Assembly: GCA_002730485.1 (NCBI GenBank)
Contig: PCAH01000161.1
Coordinates: forward strand, 1-16,912
Reading direction: 5' to 3'
Origin: Dehalococcoidia bacterium
GTDB lineage: Bacteria > Chloroflexota > Dehalococcoidia > UBA3495
Length of the DNA stretch: 16,912 nt
Part shown: piece by piece, positions 6,447 through 13,036 of the stretch
How positions within the stretch are numbered: position 1 is the stretch's first letter
How the letters are laid out: each line of letters begins with the position of its first letter
Translations under genes and position numbers: made by a program
Notes under the pieces: model-generated
Told to the model about the DNA's origin: nothing
Databases searched by the model: none
The model's input: the letters and a program-made list of their open reading frames with translations, nothing else

Positions 6447-8042
6447 ATGGCCAACAACGAGGAAATCGCGGACGTATTAGTCATTGGAGCTGGCGCTTCC
6501 GGAGCGGCATTCACCTGGAGTTTGGCACAAGCCGGGATCAACGTGGTCTGCCTGGAGCAGGGCGGATGGGTTCCCACCGATGCGTTTCCCGTTTCAGAAG
6601 CCGATTCCCAAATCCACTGGCAGACGGATTTCCATCCCGACCCCGGCTTTCGGGGGCTGCCAGAAGACTATCCAATCAATGAGGACGACACTCCGATAGC
6701 CCCACTGATGTATAACGCCGTTGGCGGCAGCTTGATCCACTGGGGCGCGCATTTCCCCCGCTTCCATCCCTCAGACTTCCGGGTAAAGACCCTGGAAGGG
6801 GTGGCCGATGACTGGCCCGTTTCCTACGAGGAACTGGAACCCTATTACGACGAGAACGACCGGATGATGGGTGTGTCTGGCCTCAAGGGTGATCCCGCCT
6901 ATCCTGAGAAACCAGAACGCCCGTGCCCTCCGTTGTCCATCAGGAAAAGCGGCCAATTGCTGGCCAAAGCATTCGACAAGTTGGGCTGGCACTGGTGGGC
7001 TTCAGACACCGCAATATCCTCTGTGCACCACCATGATCGGGACCCTGATGTGGGCGGCTATCTCCGCTCCTTCGCAACCACCGATCTGACTTATTGGCCG
7101 TCGGCCATTAAATCCGGAGCCCGCCTGGAGACCCACGCCAGGGTGCGCGAGATCACAGTGGACGAATCAGGGAACGCCACTGGAGTGCTGTACTACCAGG
7201 ACGGCGAACTGAAAGAACAAAAGGCCAAGGCTGTGGTGCTTGCCTGCAACGGCGTTGGCACCGCCCGCCTTCTCCTTAATTCGACGTCGGCCCTCTATCC
7301 CAACGGGCTGGCCAACAGCAGCGGCCTGGTCGGCAAATGCCTGATGCACCACCCGGTGGGCTCAGTGTTGGGCATATTTGACGAGGAACTGGGCACCGAG
7401 GACGGTGGTCCCAGGGGCAGCACCATGCTGAGCCAGGAGTTCTACGAGACCAACCCAGACCATGATTTCATCAGGGGCTATGACTTGCAGGTGCTTGCCT
7501 ACAGCGACGCCCCACTGGCTGCTGCAATTGGCAGTCTTTTGGGACAGAAGGTTACCTGGGGCGAAGGGCATCATGACGAGTTCAAAGAGCGATTCGGCCA
7601 CATGATCGGCATCACGATCATGACCGAAGACCTACCGGAAGAACACAACACAGTAACCCTTGATCCGGAACTGACCGACAGCGACGGCATCCCGGCGCCA
7701 AAGCTGAACTACACCGTGAGCGAGAACACCTCAAAGATGCTGGACCACGCCGTGGCCAGAGCAACCGAGGTGCTAGAAGCCGCGGGAGCCAAGAAGACCG
7801 TTGCCCAACCGCTGCGCCGTAACGCTGGTTGGCACCTGCTGGGCACTGCCCGCATGGGTGAAGACCCAACCACGTCCGTGGTCGACCGCTGGGGTCGAAC
7901 TCATGATGTTCCCAACCTGTTCATCATCGACGGCAGCATCTTCACCACCAGCGCCTGTGTAAACCCAACTCCAACCATCCAGGCCCTGGCCCTACGCACT
8001 GCCGACTACATGAAAGGCGAAGGCAAACAGGTCATCAAATAG
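6447..8042 (+). CDS. GMC-family FAD-dependent oxidoreductase
   Basis: 531 residues. The N-terminal Rossmann FAD motif GAGASG (residues 14-19) is followed by the LEQGG end of the second strand. The GMC active-site pair is His463 in WHLLGTARMG and Asn506 in NPTPT. It oxidises an alcohol or sugar hydroxyl, passing electrons to FAD and then to oxygen, a quinone or a cytochrome. The C-terminal spacing is closer to the gluconate 2-dehydrogenase/choline dehydrogenase-like branch. There is no signal peptide or twin-arginine motif at the start, so it is probably cytosolic or membrane-peripheral. The start has GTGAGGA upstream. The substrate is unknown. Confidence 0.92.
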   Translation: MANNEEIADVLVIGAGASGAAFTWSLAQAGINVVCLEQGGWVPTDAFPVSEADSQIHWQTDFHPDPGFRGLPEDYPINEDDTPIAPLMYNAVGGSLIHWGAHFPRFHPSDFRVKTLEGVADDWPVSYEELEPYYDENDRMMGVSGLKGDPAYPEKPERPCPPLSIRKSGQLLAKAFDKLGWHWWASDTAISSVHHHDRDPDVGGYLRSFATTDLTYWPSAIKSGARLETHARVREITVDESGNATGVLYYQDGELKEQKAKAVVLACNGVGTARLLLNSTSALYPNGLANSSGLVGKCLMHHPVGSVLGIFDEELGTEDGGPRGSTMLSQEFYETNPDHDFIRGYDLQVLAYSDAPLAAAIGSLLGQKVTWGEGHHDEFKERFGHMIGITIMTEDLPEEHNTVTLDPELTDSDGIPAPKLNYTVSENTSKMLDHAVARATEVLEAAGAKKTVAQPLRRNAGWHLLGTARMGEDPTTSVVDRWGRTHDVPNLFIIDGSIFTTSACVNPTPTIQALALRTADYMKGEGKQVIK

Positions 8043-8099
8043 CTGACAGCTTTTAAATCGTCCCTTCCCCCTCGCAAGGGGGAAGGTTAGGATGGGGGC
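8041..8099 (+). repeat. Dispersed repeat, copy 1 (CAGC palindrome plus CCTTCCCC element)
   Basis: AGCTGACAGCT overlaps the GMC stop codon; TTTAAAT follows, then the element TCCCTTCCCCCTCGCAAGGG with its tail GGAAGGTTAGGATGGGGG (8061-8099). The CCTTCCCC...GGGGAAGG core is an imperfect palindrome. Related copies occur at 9679-9716, 14776-14816 and, inverted, 14850-14887. Confidence 0.7.
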
Positions 8100-8141
8100 A
8101 ATCACTCCAGGACAGAACTTCCCCACCGCAGGAGAACCACC

Positions 8142-8510
8142 ATGCCCCGCGTAGTCCATTTTGAGATATATGCCGACGAGGTTGGCCGCGCCACCAAGTT
8201 CTACTCGGAAGTATTTGGATGGCAAATCCATAAGTGGGACGGGCCAGAAGATTATTGGCTGGCCATCACCGGTGGCGACGGCGAAGCAGGAATAGACGGC
8301 GCCATCATGGGCCGCCCCGAGCCCGGGGCAACGGGCATGAACTTCATCGATGTAGACTCCATTGACAACTACATCGCCAAGATTCAGGACAACGGCGGGA
8401 CGTTGAAACGGGCCAAGATGGCCATCCCGGAAGTTGGCTATGCCGCCGTCTGCAACGACACGGAAGGCAACCCCATCGGCCTTTTTCAGGTTGATCCCAA
8501 CGCCGCCTGA
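8142..8510 (+). CDS. VOC family (glyoxalase/bleomycin-resistance-like) protein
   Basis: 122 residues, a single vicinal-oxygen-chelate module. It starts MPRVVHFEIYADEVGRATKFY with the family's typical helix FYSEVFGWQI, and ends VCNDTEGNPIGLFQVD, the usual final strand with G-N-P-I-G-L-F/W. His6 and Glu8 near the N-terminus are at plausible metal-ligand positions. The two-module dioxygenases are longer. VOC proteins include glyoxalase I, epimerases, dioxygenases and thiol transferases, so the reaction is open. The start has AGGAG upstream. It lies between the GMC and NHL genes and is separated from the GMC gene by repeat copy 1. Confidence 0.88.
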   Translation: MPRVVHFEIYADEVGRATKFYSEVFGWQIHKWDGPEDYWLAITGGDGEAGIDGAIMGRPEPGATGMNFIDVDSIDNYIAKIQDNGGTLKRAKMAIPEVGYAAVCNDTEGNPIGLFQVDPNAA

Positions 8511-8542
8511 ATCCGCCCCTTAGGCTAGCTCCATCCCAGCCA

Positions 8543-8571
8543 TTGACACCTGAATCAGCCACACTTAGGAT
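8543..8571 (+). promoter_or_regulatory. Sigma70-type promoter for the NHL gene
   Basis: TTGACA (8543-8548, perfect), a 17-base spacer and TAGGAT (8566-8571, 4/6). The leader to the start codon would be about 100 bases. This suggests the NHL gene is transcribed on its own. Confidence 0.55.
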
Positions 8572-8677
8572 TACTATGCTTGGCCGCGAGCGGGTGCTTC
8601 GGGCTTGATTGGCCTGCCCAGCACAACGATTCAGGGCCAGCAATTACTACAGAAAATAAATAACAGAAGGTGCACAC

Positions 8678-9625
8678 ATGCCAGAGGTCTACGGTATCGG
8701 CGATTTCCGCTATAACTTTGTTGAGAATTGGGCAAAATTGCCCGCCGGCATGTCCTTCAAAGAATGCCCCGGCGTGGCCATCGACTCGAACGACAACGTG
8801 TTTGTTCTCACCCGCGGTGAAGAGCCCATCATCGTGTTGGACCGCGACGGTAATTACATCCGTTCATTCGGCAAGGGAGCTTTCAGCACCGACCGGACCC
8901 ACGGCCTGTACATCGCCCATGACGACTCCTTGCTCTGCGCCGATGACGGTATCCACACGATCCAGAAGTTCAGCGCCGCTGGCGACAAGCTCCTGGAAAT
9001 CGGAGAGCGAAACAACCCCTCCCCCCGCTGGAGCGGAGAGCCCTTCAACCGACCCACTTCCGCCGCCATCCACCCAGGAAACGGCGACATCTATGTGTCG
9101 GACGGCTATGGTAACTCCCGCATCCACGTCTACACCGGCGCCGGCGAATACAAATTCTCATGGGGCGAACCCGGCATCGACGCCGGACAGTTCATCCGCC
9201 CCCACAACATCGCCATCGACAGCAACGCCAACGTCTACGTTGTTGACCGCGAAGCCCACCGGATTCAGATCTTTGACACCGACGGCAAGTTCCAGACCAT
9301 GTGGAGCAACATCCACCGACCAGACTCCATGGTCCTCTGGGGCGAGCACATCTACGTGGGTGAATTGAACGGCATGGGCGGCGTGGACGATGCCCCTGGC
9401 CTGGGTCACCGCGTCACCATCTTCGACCTCAAGGGCAACCAGGTCAGCCAGTTCGGCGACAAGAATGAGGGTGAAGGCCCCGGACAGTTCATCGCCCCTC
9501 ACGGCATCGCCGTCGACTCTCAGGGTTCCGTCTACGTCGCAGAGGTGTCCTTCACCATCCGCGGCTCCCACATGAACCCGCCCAAGGAACTGCGCTCCCT
9601 ATCCAAATACACCCTAGCCAAGTAG
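8678..9625 (+). CDS. NHL-repeat beta-propeller protein
   Basis: 315 residues made of about six NHL-type blades. Each has a GIAVDS-N-VYV-D strand pair followed by a basic/aromatic I-x-x-F segment, for example VAIDSNDNVFVLTR, IHPGNGDIYVSDGYGNSRIH, NIAIDSNANVYVVDREAHRI and GIAVDSQGSVYVAEV. This is the fold of peptidylglycine alpha-amidating lyase and of many bacterial NHL proteins that bind ligands or act as lyases or lactonase-like enzymes. There is no signal peptide. The start has AGAAGG upstream of ATG. The function cannot be read from the sequence. Confidence 0.88.
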   Translation: MPEVYGIGDFRYNFVENWAKLPAGMSFKECPGVAIDSNDNVFVLTRGEEPIIVLDRDGNYIRSFGKGAFSTDRTHGLYIAHDDSLLCADDGIHTIQKFSAAGDKLLEIGERNNPSPRWSGEPFNRPTSAAIHPGNGDIYVSDGYGNSRIHVYTGAGEYKFSWGEPGIDAGQFIRPHNIAIDSNANVYVVDREAHRIQIFDTDGKFQTMWSNIHRPDSMVLWGEHIYVGELNGMGGVDDAPGLGHRVTIFDLKGNQVSQFGDKNEGEGPGQFIAPHGIAVDSQGSVYVAEVSFTIRGSHMNPPKELRSLSKYTLAK

Positions 9626-9631
9626 CAATAA

Positions 9632-9668
9632 GATGACAGCCACCAGCAGTCAGCCGATGGCTGTCATC
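9632..9668. repeat. 11-bp inverted repeat after the NHL gene
   Basis: GATGACAGCCA (9632-9642) and TGGCTGTCATC (9658-9668) are perfect complements around a 15-base loop. It has no T tract. It is a CAGC-type relative of the repeats after the thiolase and GMC genes, and could protect the 3' end of the mRNA. Confidence 0.6.
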
Positions 9669-9678
9669 CCTTAAATAA

Positions 9679-9716
9679 TCCCTTCCCCCTCGCAAGGGGG
9701 GAGGTTAGGATGGGGC
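9679..9716 (+). repeat. Dispersed CCTTCCCC repeat, copy 2
   Basis: The sequence from TCCCTTCCCCCTCGCAAGGG through GGAGGTTAGGATGGGG is almost identical to 8061-8097. It is likewise preceded by a CAGC palindrome and TTAAAT, so the two copies share a composite structure. Confidence 0.7.
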
Positions 9717-9766
9717 CATCTCTCATCAGAGTCATGGCCTCCCAATGCCACCACACCGCATACCCA

Positions 9767-9836
9767 TGTCACTCTGAGTGAAGCGAAGGGTCTCATTACC
9801 GAGCAACGAGATTCTTCGCTAACGCTCAGAATGACA
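9767..9836. repeat. MITE-like 28/29-bp imperfect inverted repeat
   Basis: The left arm (9767-9794) starts TGTCACTCTGAGTGAAGCGA and the right arm (9808-9836) ends AACGCTCAGAATGACA. They are imperfect reverse complements around a 13-base centre. The form is that of the TGTCATTCTGAGCG...CGCTCAGAATGACA palindromes scattered through several bacterial genomes. It lies 47 bases upstream of the selenoprotein operon. Confidence 0.65.
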
Positions 9837-9883
9837 GAGCTAAGAACCACCAAACCACCAAACCCAACTGGAGGGCGCCAACC

Positions 9884-10942
9884 TTGCCTGATTCCGGCGA
9901 AACAACCACAGTCCAATGGGATTCGGCCTTAGAGGCCATCGAACGCTGCTATGAATTGGGTTGGACCGATGGACTGCCTGTGGTCCCACCAACCGAGCAA
10001 CGGGTTGGAGAATTCATCGAGCGTTCCGGCCGCCCCGCCGAAGAAGTTGTCGGTGAGATACCGGAGCGTCGGCGCGAGATAACCGTGGCCAAGGTAGCCG
10101 CAAACGCAGTTATGGCCGGCTGCCTTCCTGAGTACATGCCCGTGGTCTTGACCGCCACGGAGGCGATGCTCGACCCGGTCTTCAACCTGGTAGGGCCTTC
10201 ATCCAGCATGGGTGGTTCGGCAATCTTGTCCATCGTGAACGGCCCCATTTGTAAAGAGTTGAATATCAACTCCCGTAACAACCTGTTTGGCCCCGGCAAC
10301 CGGGCCAATGCCACCATCGGACGCGCCGTCAGGCTGATCCTGATGAACGCCTGCGCCGCCATACCCGGAGTCTTTGACCGGAGTGTCATCGGCCACCCTG
10401 GAAAGTACACCTACTGCATCGCGGAAGCCGATCAGGACACCCACTGGACGCCCCTGCATGTGGAACGCGGGTTCACCGCTGACCAGAGCACGGTCACCGT
10501 GTTTGCCGGTGAATCACCCCGCCAGGTCCGGGCCGTTGGTCACCCTGAACCCATCTTGCACGCCCTATCGGATGCGGCATCCAGCCTGGGCACCAACATG
10601 TCCACCTCCGGTTCCGTTGGAGACACCGGTATCGGGATACGCCAGGGCCAGATCGTTGTGACCATTGCGGGCAACTCCCAGCTCTGGAAGGACTGGACCA
10701 AAGCCCAGGTGAAAGAATTCATCTTTGACCGTTGTCAAAGGTCTGTCGCCGACCTCAAAACGGCAATGGTCCTGAAGGGCGACCCCGAATCCGGTGACGC
10801 AGAAACAATGATCAAGCTCATCCCTGAGCCTGACGATATACTCCTAATCTTTGCCGGTGGTGAAGAATCCAACATGTCTTCGGTGATCCCCAGTTGGGGT
10901 CCCAAGGTTGGCAGCACCGCCGTAACCAAACTAATCAGATAG
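9884..10942 (+). CDS. Conserved uncharacterised protein, first gene of the selenoprotein operon
   Basis: 352 residues. I do not recognise a named family or catalytic motif. It starts at TTG, supported by GGAGGG eight bases upstream. Visible landmarks are ELGWTDGLPVVPPTEQRV (about 24-41), a Gly/Ser-rich stretch PSSSMGGSAILSIVNGP, NSRNNLFGPGNRANATIGRA, and a late GSVGDTGIGIRQGQ. There are scattered single Cys (including ERCYELGW, MAGCLPEY, GPICKEL and TYCIAEAD) but no CxxC, and no signal peptide or clear transmembrane helix. It ends 14 bases before the GTG of the DUF1326 selenoprotein gene, so co-transcription is very likely. I infer a role with the two Cys/Sec proteins, perhaps as the catalytic partner; no reaction can be assigned. 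Confidence 0.8.
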   Translation: MPDSGETTTVQWDSALEAIERCYELGWTDGLPVVPPTEQRVGEFIERSGRPAEEVVGEIPERRREITVAKVAANAVMAGCLPEYMPVVLTATEAMLDPVFNLVGPSSSMGGSAILSIVNGPICKELNINSRNNLFGPGNRANATIGRAVRLILMNACAAIPGVFDRSVIGHPGKYTYCIAEADQDTHWTPLHVERGFTADQSTVTVFAGESPRQVRAVGHPEPILHALSDAASSLGTNMSTSGSVGDTGIGIRQGQIVVTIAGNSQLWKDWTKAQVKEFIFDRCQRSVADLKTAMVLKGDPESGDAETMIKLIPEPDDILLIFAGGEESNMSSVIPSWGPKVGSTAVTKLIR

Positions 10943-10956
10943 CTGGGAGACAAAGC

Positions 10957-11562
10957 GTGGCAAGCGACAAGAAATATTCACTGAAGGGCCATATGCTGTC
11001 CGCCTGCAACTGCGACTGAGGTTGTCCGTGTAATTTTGGGATACCCTCGTCCTTTGGAAATTGCGAAGGCGTCTACATGTGGCATGTGGAATCAGGGAAT
11101 TACGACGGAATCTCATTGGACGGGGTGACCTTCGGCCAATTTGGCCTTTATCCCGAAGCCATACACCTGGGCAACGGAACGGTGTTCGACGTCATTAACG
11201 AGCGTCTTTCTCGGGAACAACGGCAAGCGGTGGAGACCCTCCTGACTGAAGAGGTACCCTTCAGCGTGTTCCACGATCTGGCGCCCACATTCCTTGGTTT
11301 CCAATATCTGCCGATGGAGTTTAATGTGGACGGCATCCACAGCAGCCTCAAGATACCCGGCGTCTTGGATCTGAAACTGGACGCCATGAAGAACCCGGTG
11401 ACCGGGGACGACGAACTGGCCACCCTCACCAAGCCTACCGGTTTCACGGCCAACGTCTCGGAATTGTGCAATGCGGCCACCTTCACCTTCGAAGTGGGCG
11501 GCAAATCTTACGACCACAGCGGAAAATGTGGGGAGTTCTGCCCCTTTGAATATTCCAACTAA
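10957..11562 (+). CDS. DUF1326 domain protein, probable selenoprotein (TGA = Sec21)
   Basis: Reading from GTG at 10957, with GGGAG seven bases upstream, gives 201 residues if the in-frame TGA at 11017-11019 is decoded. The N-terminal motif becomes CNCD-U-GCPCNFG (residues 17-28), the hallmark DUF1326 Cys cluster with selenocysteine where homologues usually have an aromatic residue. Downstream the frame stays clean and matches the family (GNCEGVYMWHVESGNYDG, EAIHLGNGT, then EQRQAVETLL). It ends with more Cys (GKCGEFC). The next in-frame ATG (11077) has no Shine-Dalgarno and would lose the Cys motif, so TGA is not a real stop. A SECIS-like hairpin follows the TGA. A TGG-to-TGA nonsense change is the alternative. 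The family's function is unknown; a thiol/selenol redox or metal-binding role is inferred. Confidence 0.75.
11029..11065 (+). promoter_or_regulatory. Candidate bacterial SECIS hairpin for Sec21 of the DUF1326 protein
   Basis: The segment starting 10 bases after the TGA can fold as 11029-11037 with 11057-11065 (mostly A-T with G-C and G-T), a three-base bulge (11054-11056), then 11038-11041 with 11050-11053, and an apical loop TACCCTCG at 11042-11049. The loop is about 22-30 bases after the TGA, within the range for bacterial SECIS elements. The loop lacks the usual G in its first two positions, so this is tentative. Confidence 0.4.
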
Positions 11563-11565
11563 GCC

Positions 11566-11583
11566 CTTGGCTGAATAGCCAAG
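11566..11583 (+). other. Hairpin between the two selenoprotein genes
   Basis: CTTGGCT-GAAT-AGCCAAG is a perfect 7-bp stem with a tetraloop four bases after the DUF1326 stop. No T tract follows directly, so it is more likely an mRNA processing/stability element or weak attenuator than a full terminator. The rest of the 120-base spacer shows no gene. Confidence 0.4.
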
Positions 11584-11682
11584 TCACAAACGATTATTCC
11601 GTTGCTTTTTCATTCCGAGATTGCGACAATCCAAACAGCTACTCATTGAGCGTCGCTAAATGGCGCAGAGAGAGGGGACTAA

Positions 11683-12222
11683 ATGGCCCAGAGCGAACAT
11701 GTACTAGTGAACCCGGTTACCCAACCCGTGATTGCACCTTTTGACGGAGCGCCCCGATTGGCCAGCCTGGCTGGCACCCGTTTGGGGATAATAGATGACA
11801 GCAAGCGCAATGCCGATGTCCTCTTAGAGGAATTGGCAGAGGTGCTGAAAACCCGCTACGAGATCACAGAGGTCCATTGGCACCGGAAGCCCAGCGCCTC
11901 CAAGGCCGCAGACCCTGAAGCCCTGAAAGAGCTGACGGGGAAAGTAGATTCAGTGGTCATCGCGATAGGTGATTGAGGCTCCTGCAGTGCGTGCAGTGTG
12001 CACGACGGAATTCACGTGGAGAACGCTGGCATCCCTTCAGCCACCATCTGCACCGACCGGTTTGTACCGACGGCCCAGGGTATGGCGAGGATGTGGGGAG
12101 CGCCCGATTACCCGACCATATTCACCCCTCATCCCATAGAGAATATGGACCGACCCGCCCTGAAAGCCAGAGCCGAAGAGCTGGCTCCCCAGGTGGTTCG
12201 TGTCCTGACCGGAGAGGGTTAA
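11683..12222 (+). CDS. UGSC family selenoprotein (TGA = Sec98)
   Basis: 179 residues if the TGA at 11974-11976 is read as selenocysteine. The reading is VVIAIGD-U-GSCSACSVHDG, which contains the defining U-G-S-C motif of the UGSC (seleno)protein family. The sequence is conserved in style and in the same frame on both sides: the N-terminus is MAQSEHVLVNPVTQPVIAP, and after the Sec come ENAGIPSATICTDRF and PHPIENM. There are two further Cys (GSC, SAC) next to the Sec, suggesting a thiol/selenol redox centre. The start has GAGAGGGG upstream. It is third in the operon with the 352-residue protein and the DUF1326 selenoprotein. Decoding needs SelA/B/C/D elsewhere in the genome; none is in this window. 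Confidence 0.88.
11987..12003 (+). promoter_or_regulatory. Candidate bacterial SECIS hairpin for the UGSC protein
   Basis: GTGC (11987-11990) pairs with GCAC (12000-12003) around the loop GTGCAGTGT, which begins with GT 14 bases after the TGA; three G-T pairs could extend the stem inward. An alternative, CTGCA-GTGCG-TGCAG at 11982-11996, is also possible. Both sit where a bacterial SECIS is expected. Confidence 0.4.
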
Positions 12223-12244
12223 GCTCCGGTTATTCGCAGAGAAC

Positions 12245-12283
12245 AAAAAGCCCCCTGAACATTCAGTTCATGGGGCTTTTTTT
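12245..12283. terminator. Bidirectional intrinsic terminator
   Basis: AAAAAGCCCC (12245-12254) pairs with GGGGCTTTTT (from 12272), with an inner TGAAC-ATTCA-GTTCA hairpin and a seven-T run. It ends the selenoprotein operon and, read the other way, the minus-strand TlpA operon. Confidence 0.9.
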
Positions 12284-12307
12284 GTTTGTCCGGTTGTGAA
12301 GTCGTCT

Positions 12308-12499
12308 TTATGCCAATTCTCGCCTGAGATCAGGTGGCAGCAGGTTGGCAATCAAATCCTCGATGGGATAAGACTCGTTACAGGCAGCGCAGTTCAATGT
12401 GCCGGTTACGACATCGTCGCCGTCTTCCGCCTCGATCTGCAACTCCAGATCACCTTTGCACACGGGGCAGGCCAGTATCTGCATCAGGTCTTTCTTCAT
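12308..12499 (-). CDS. Trm112-like zinc-ribbon protein
   Basis: 63 residues: MKKDLMQILACPVCKGDLEL, an acidic stretch, then LNCAACNESYPIEDLIANLL. The two CxxC pairs form the zinc site typical of Trm112/YcaR-type proteins, which are about 60 residues in bacteria. In eukaryotes Trm112 activates methyltransferases; the bacterial role is less clear. The start is supported by GGAG five bases upstream. It is the last gene of a three-gene minus-strand operon, 21 bases after the membrane protein gene. Confidence 0.85.
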   Translation of the reverse strand: MKKDLMQILACPVCKGDLELQIEAEDGDDVVTGTLNCAACNESYPIEDLIANLLPPDLRRELA

Positions 12500-12520
12500 A
12501 GAGACTCCAATCCGGTCTGA

Positions 12521-13006
12521 TTAGGACACCAACGCGTTTTCCAGCAGGCCGTCCAGCACGTCTGACAATCCTATCACCACAACGCCGGTCACCAACAGAG
12601 CCGTGGTTCCCGTTAGACGGCTTAGCAGCCGCTGCCAGCGGGAGTCGGGCAGTTCCGGTTCTTCCGGATAGGTGTTCTGACGCATGAACCGCACCACGTA
12701 GAACATGTACAACACCAGTACTATCTTCACCACCAACACTGCCACATAAGGACTGGTCACAACGTCCTCGGTCAGCCTTGAGGCAGACAGGATCACACCG
12801 GTGAGCAGCAGCACGGCAATGGCGGTGCTCACCAAACCCCGGAACTCCACCCCGATGGCGCGGTTAGTTTCCGGCGGTAGTCCGCGAGCATGTTGAAGGG
12901 CCGGCCTCAGCACCATCAGGTAAAAGATACCGCCGCCGACCCAGGCCACCGCCGCCAACGCATGCCCCCAGCGGATGGCCAATAATATCCAGTCTAAAAC
13001 GTTCAT
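12521..13006 (-). CDS. CopD-like four-helix membrane protein
   Basis: 161 residues with four hydrophobic helices (about 5-32, 53-76, 85-107 and 131-152). The first has WGHALAAVAWVGGGIFYLMV, the His/Gly-rich helix style of CopD-like and related integral membrane proteins. A cytosolic loop (RQNTYPEEPELPDSRW) separates helices 3 and 4. The domain has been associated with copper or heme handling, but the family is broad and this role is only inferred. It starts 30 bases after the TlpA-like gene ends, on the same strand. No clear Shine-Dalgarno is seen, which fits translational coupling or a weak site. Confidence 0.7.
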   Translation of the reverse strand: MNVLDWILLAIRWGHALAAVAWVGGGIFYLMVLRPALQHARGLPPETNRAIGVEFRGLVSTAIAVLLLTGVILSASRLTEDVVTSPYVAVLVVKIVLVLYMFYVVRFMRQNTYPEEPELPDSRWQRLLSRLTGTTALLVTGVVVIGLSDVLDGLLENALVS

Positions 13007-13036
13007 GGAGTTTTGAGATAAGGCTTCAGGCCAACC

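Noticed and set aside
9158..9571. Minus-strand ORF within the NHL gene
   Set aside because: It is a Val/Asp/Gly-rich antisense shadow of the regular NHL repeats.
8041..9716. A CRISPR array formed by the intergenic repeats
   Set aside because: The repeats are few, far apart and separated by genes, with no regular spacers and no cas genes.
11113..11517. Minus-strand ORFs over the DUF1326 gene
   Set aside because: The plus strand has clear family similarity in this region; the antisense frames do not.
11077..11562. A shorter DUF1326 ORF starting at ATG 11077
   Set aside because: It has no Shine-Dalgarno and drops the CNCD/GCPC motif, whereas the GTG at 10957 has a good site and the same frame through the TGA.
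11017..11976. TGA reassigned to tryptophan throughout the genome
   Set aside because: Trp is encoded by TGG in all other genes here, the VOC gene ends at TGA, and the UGSC motif specifically calls for selenocysteine.
11998..12222. A separate 74-residue gene after the UGSC TGA
   Set aside because: It is in the same frame as the upstream part and completes the UGSC motif, so it is the C-terminal half of one protein.
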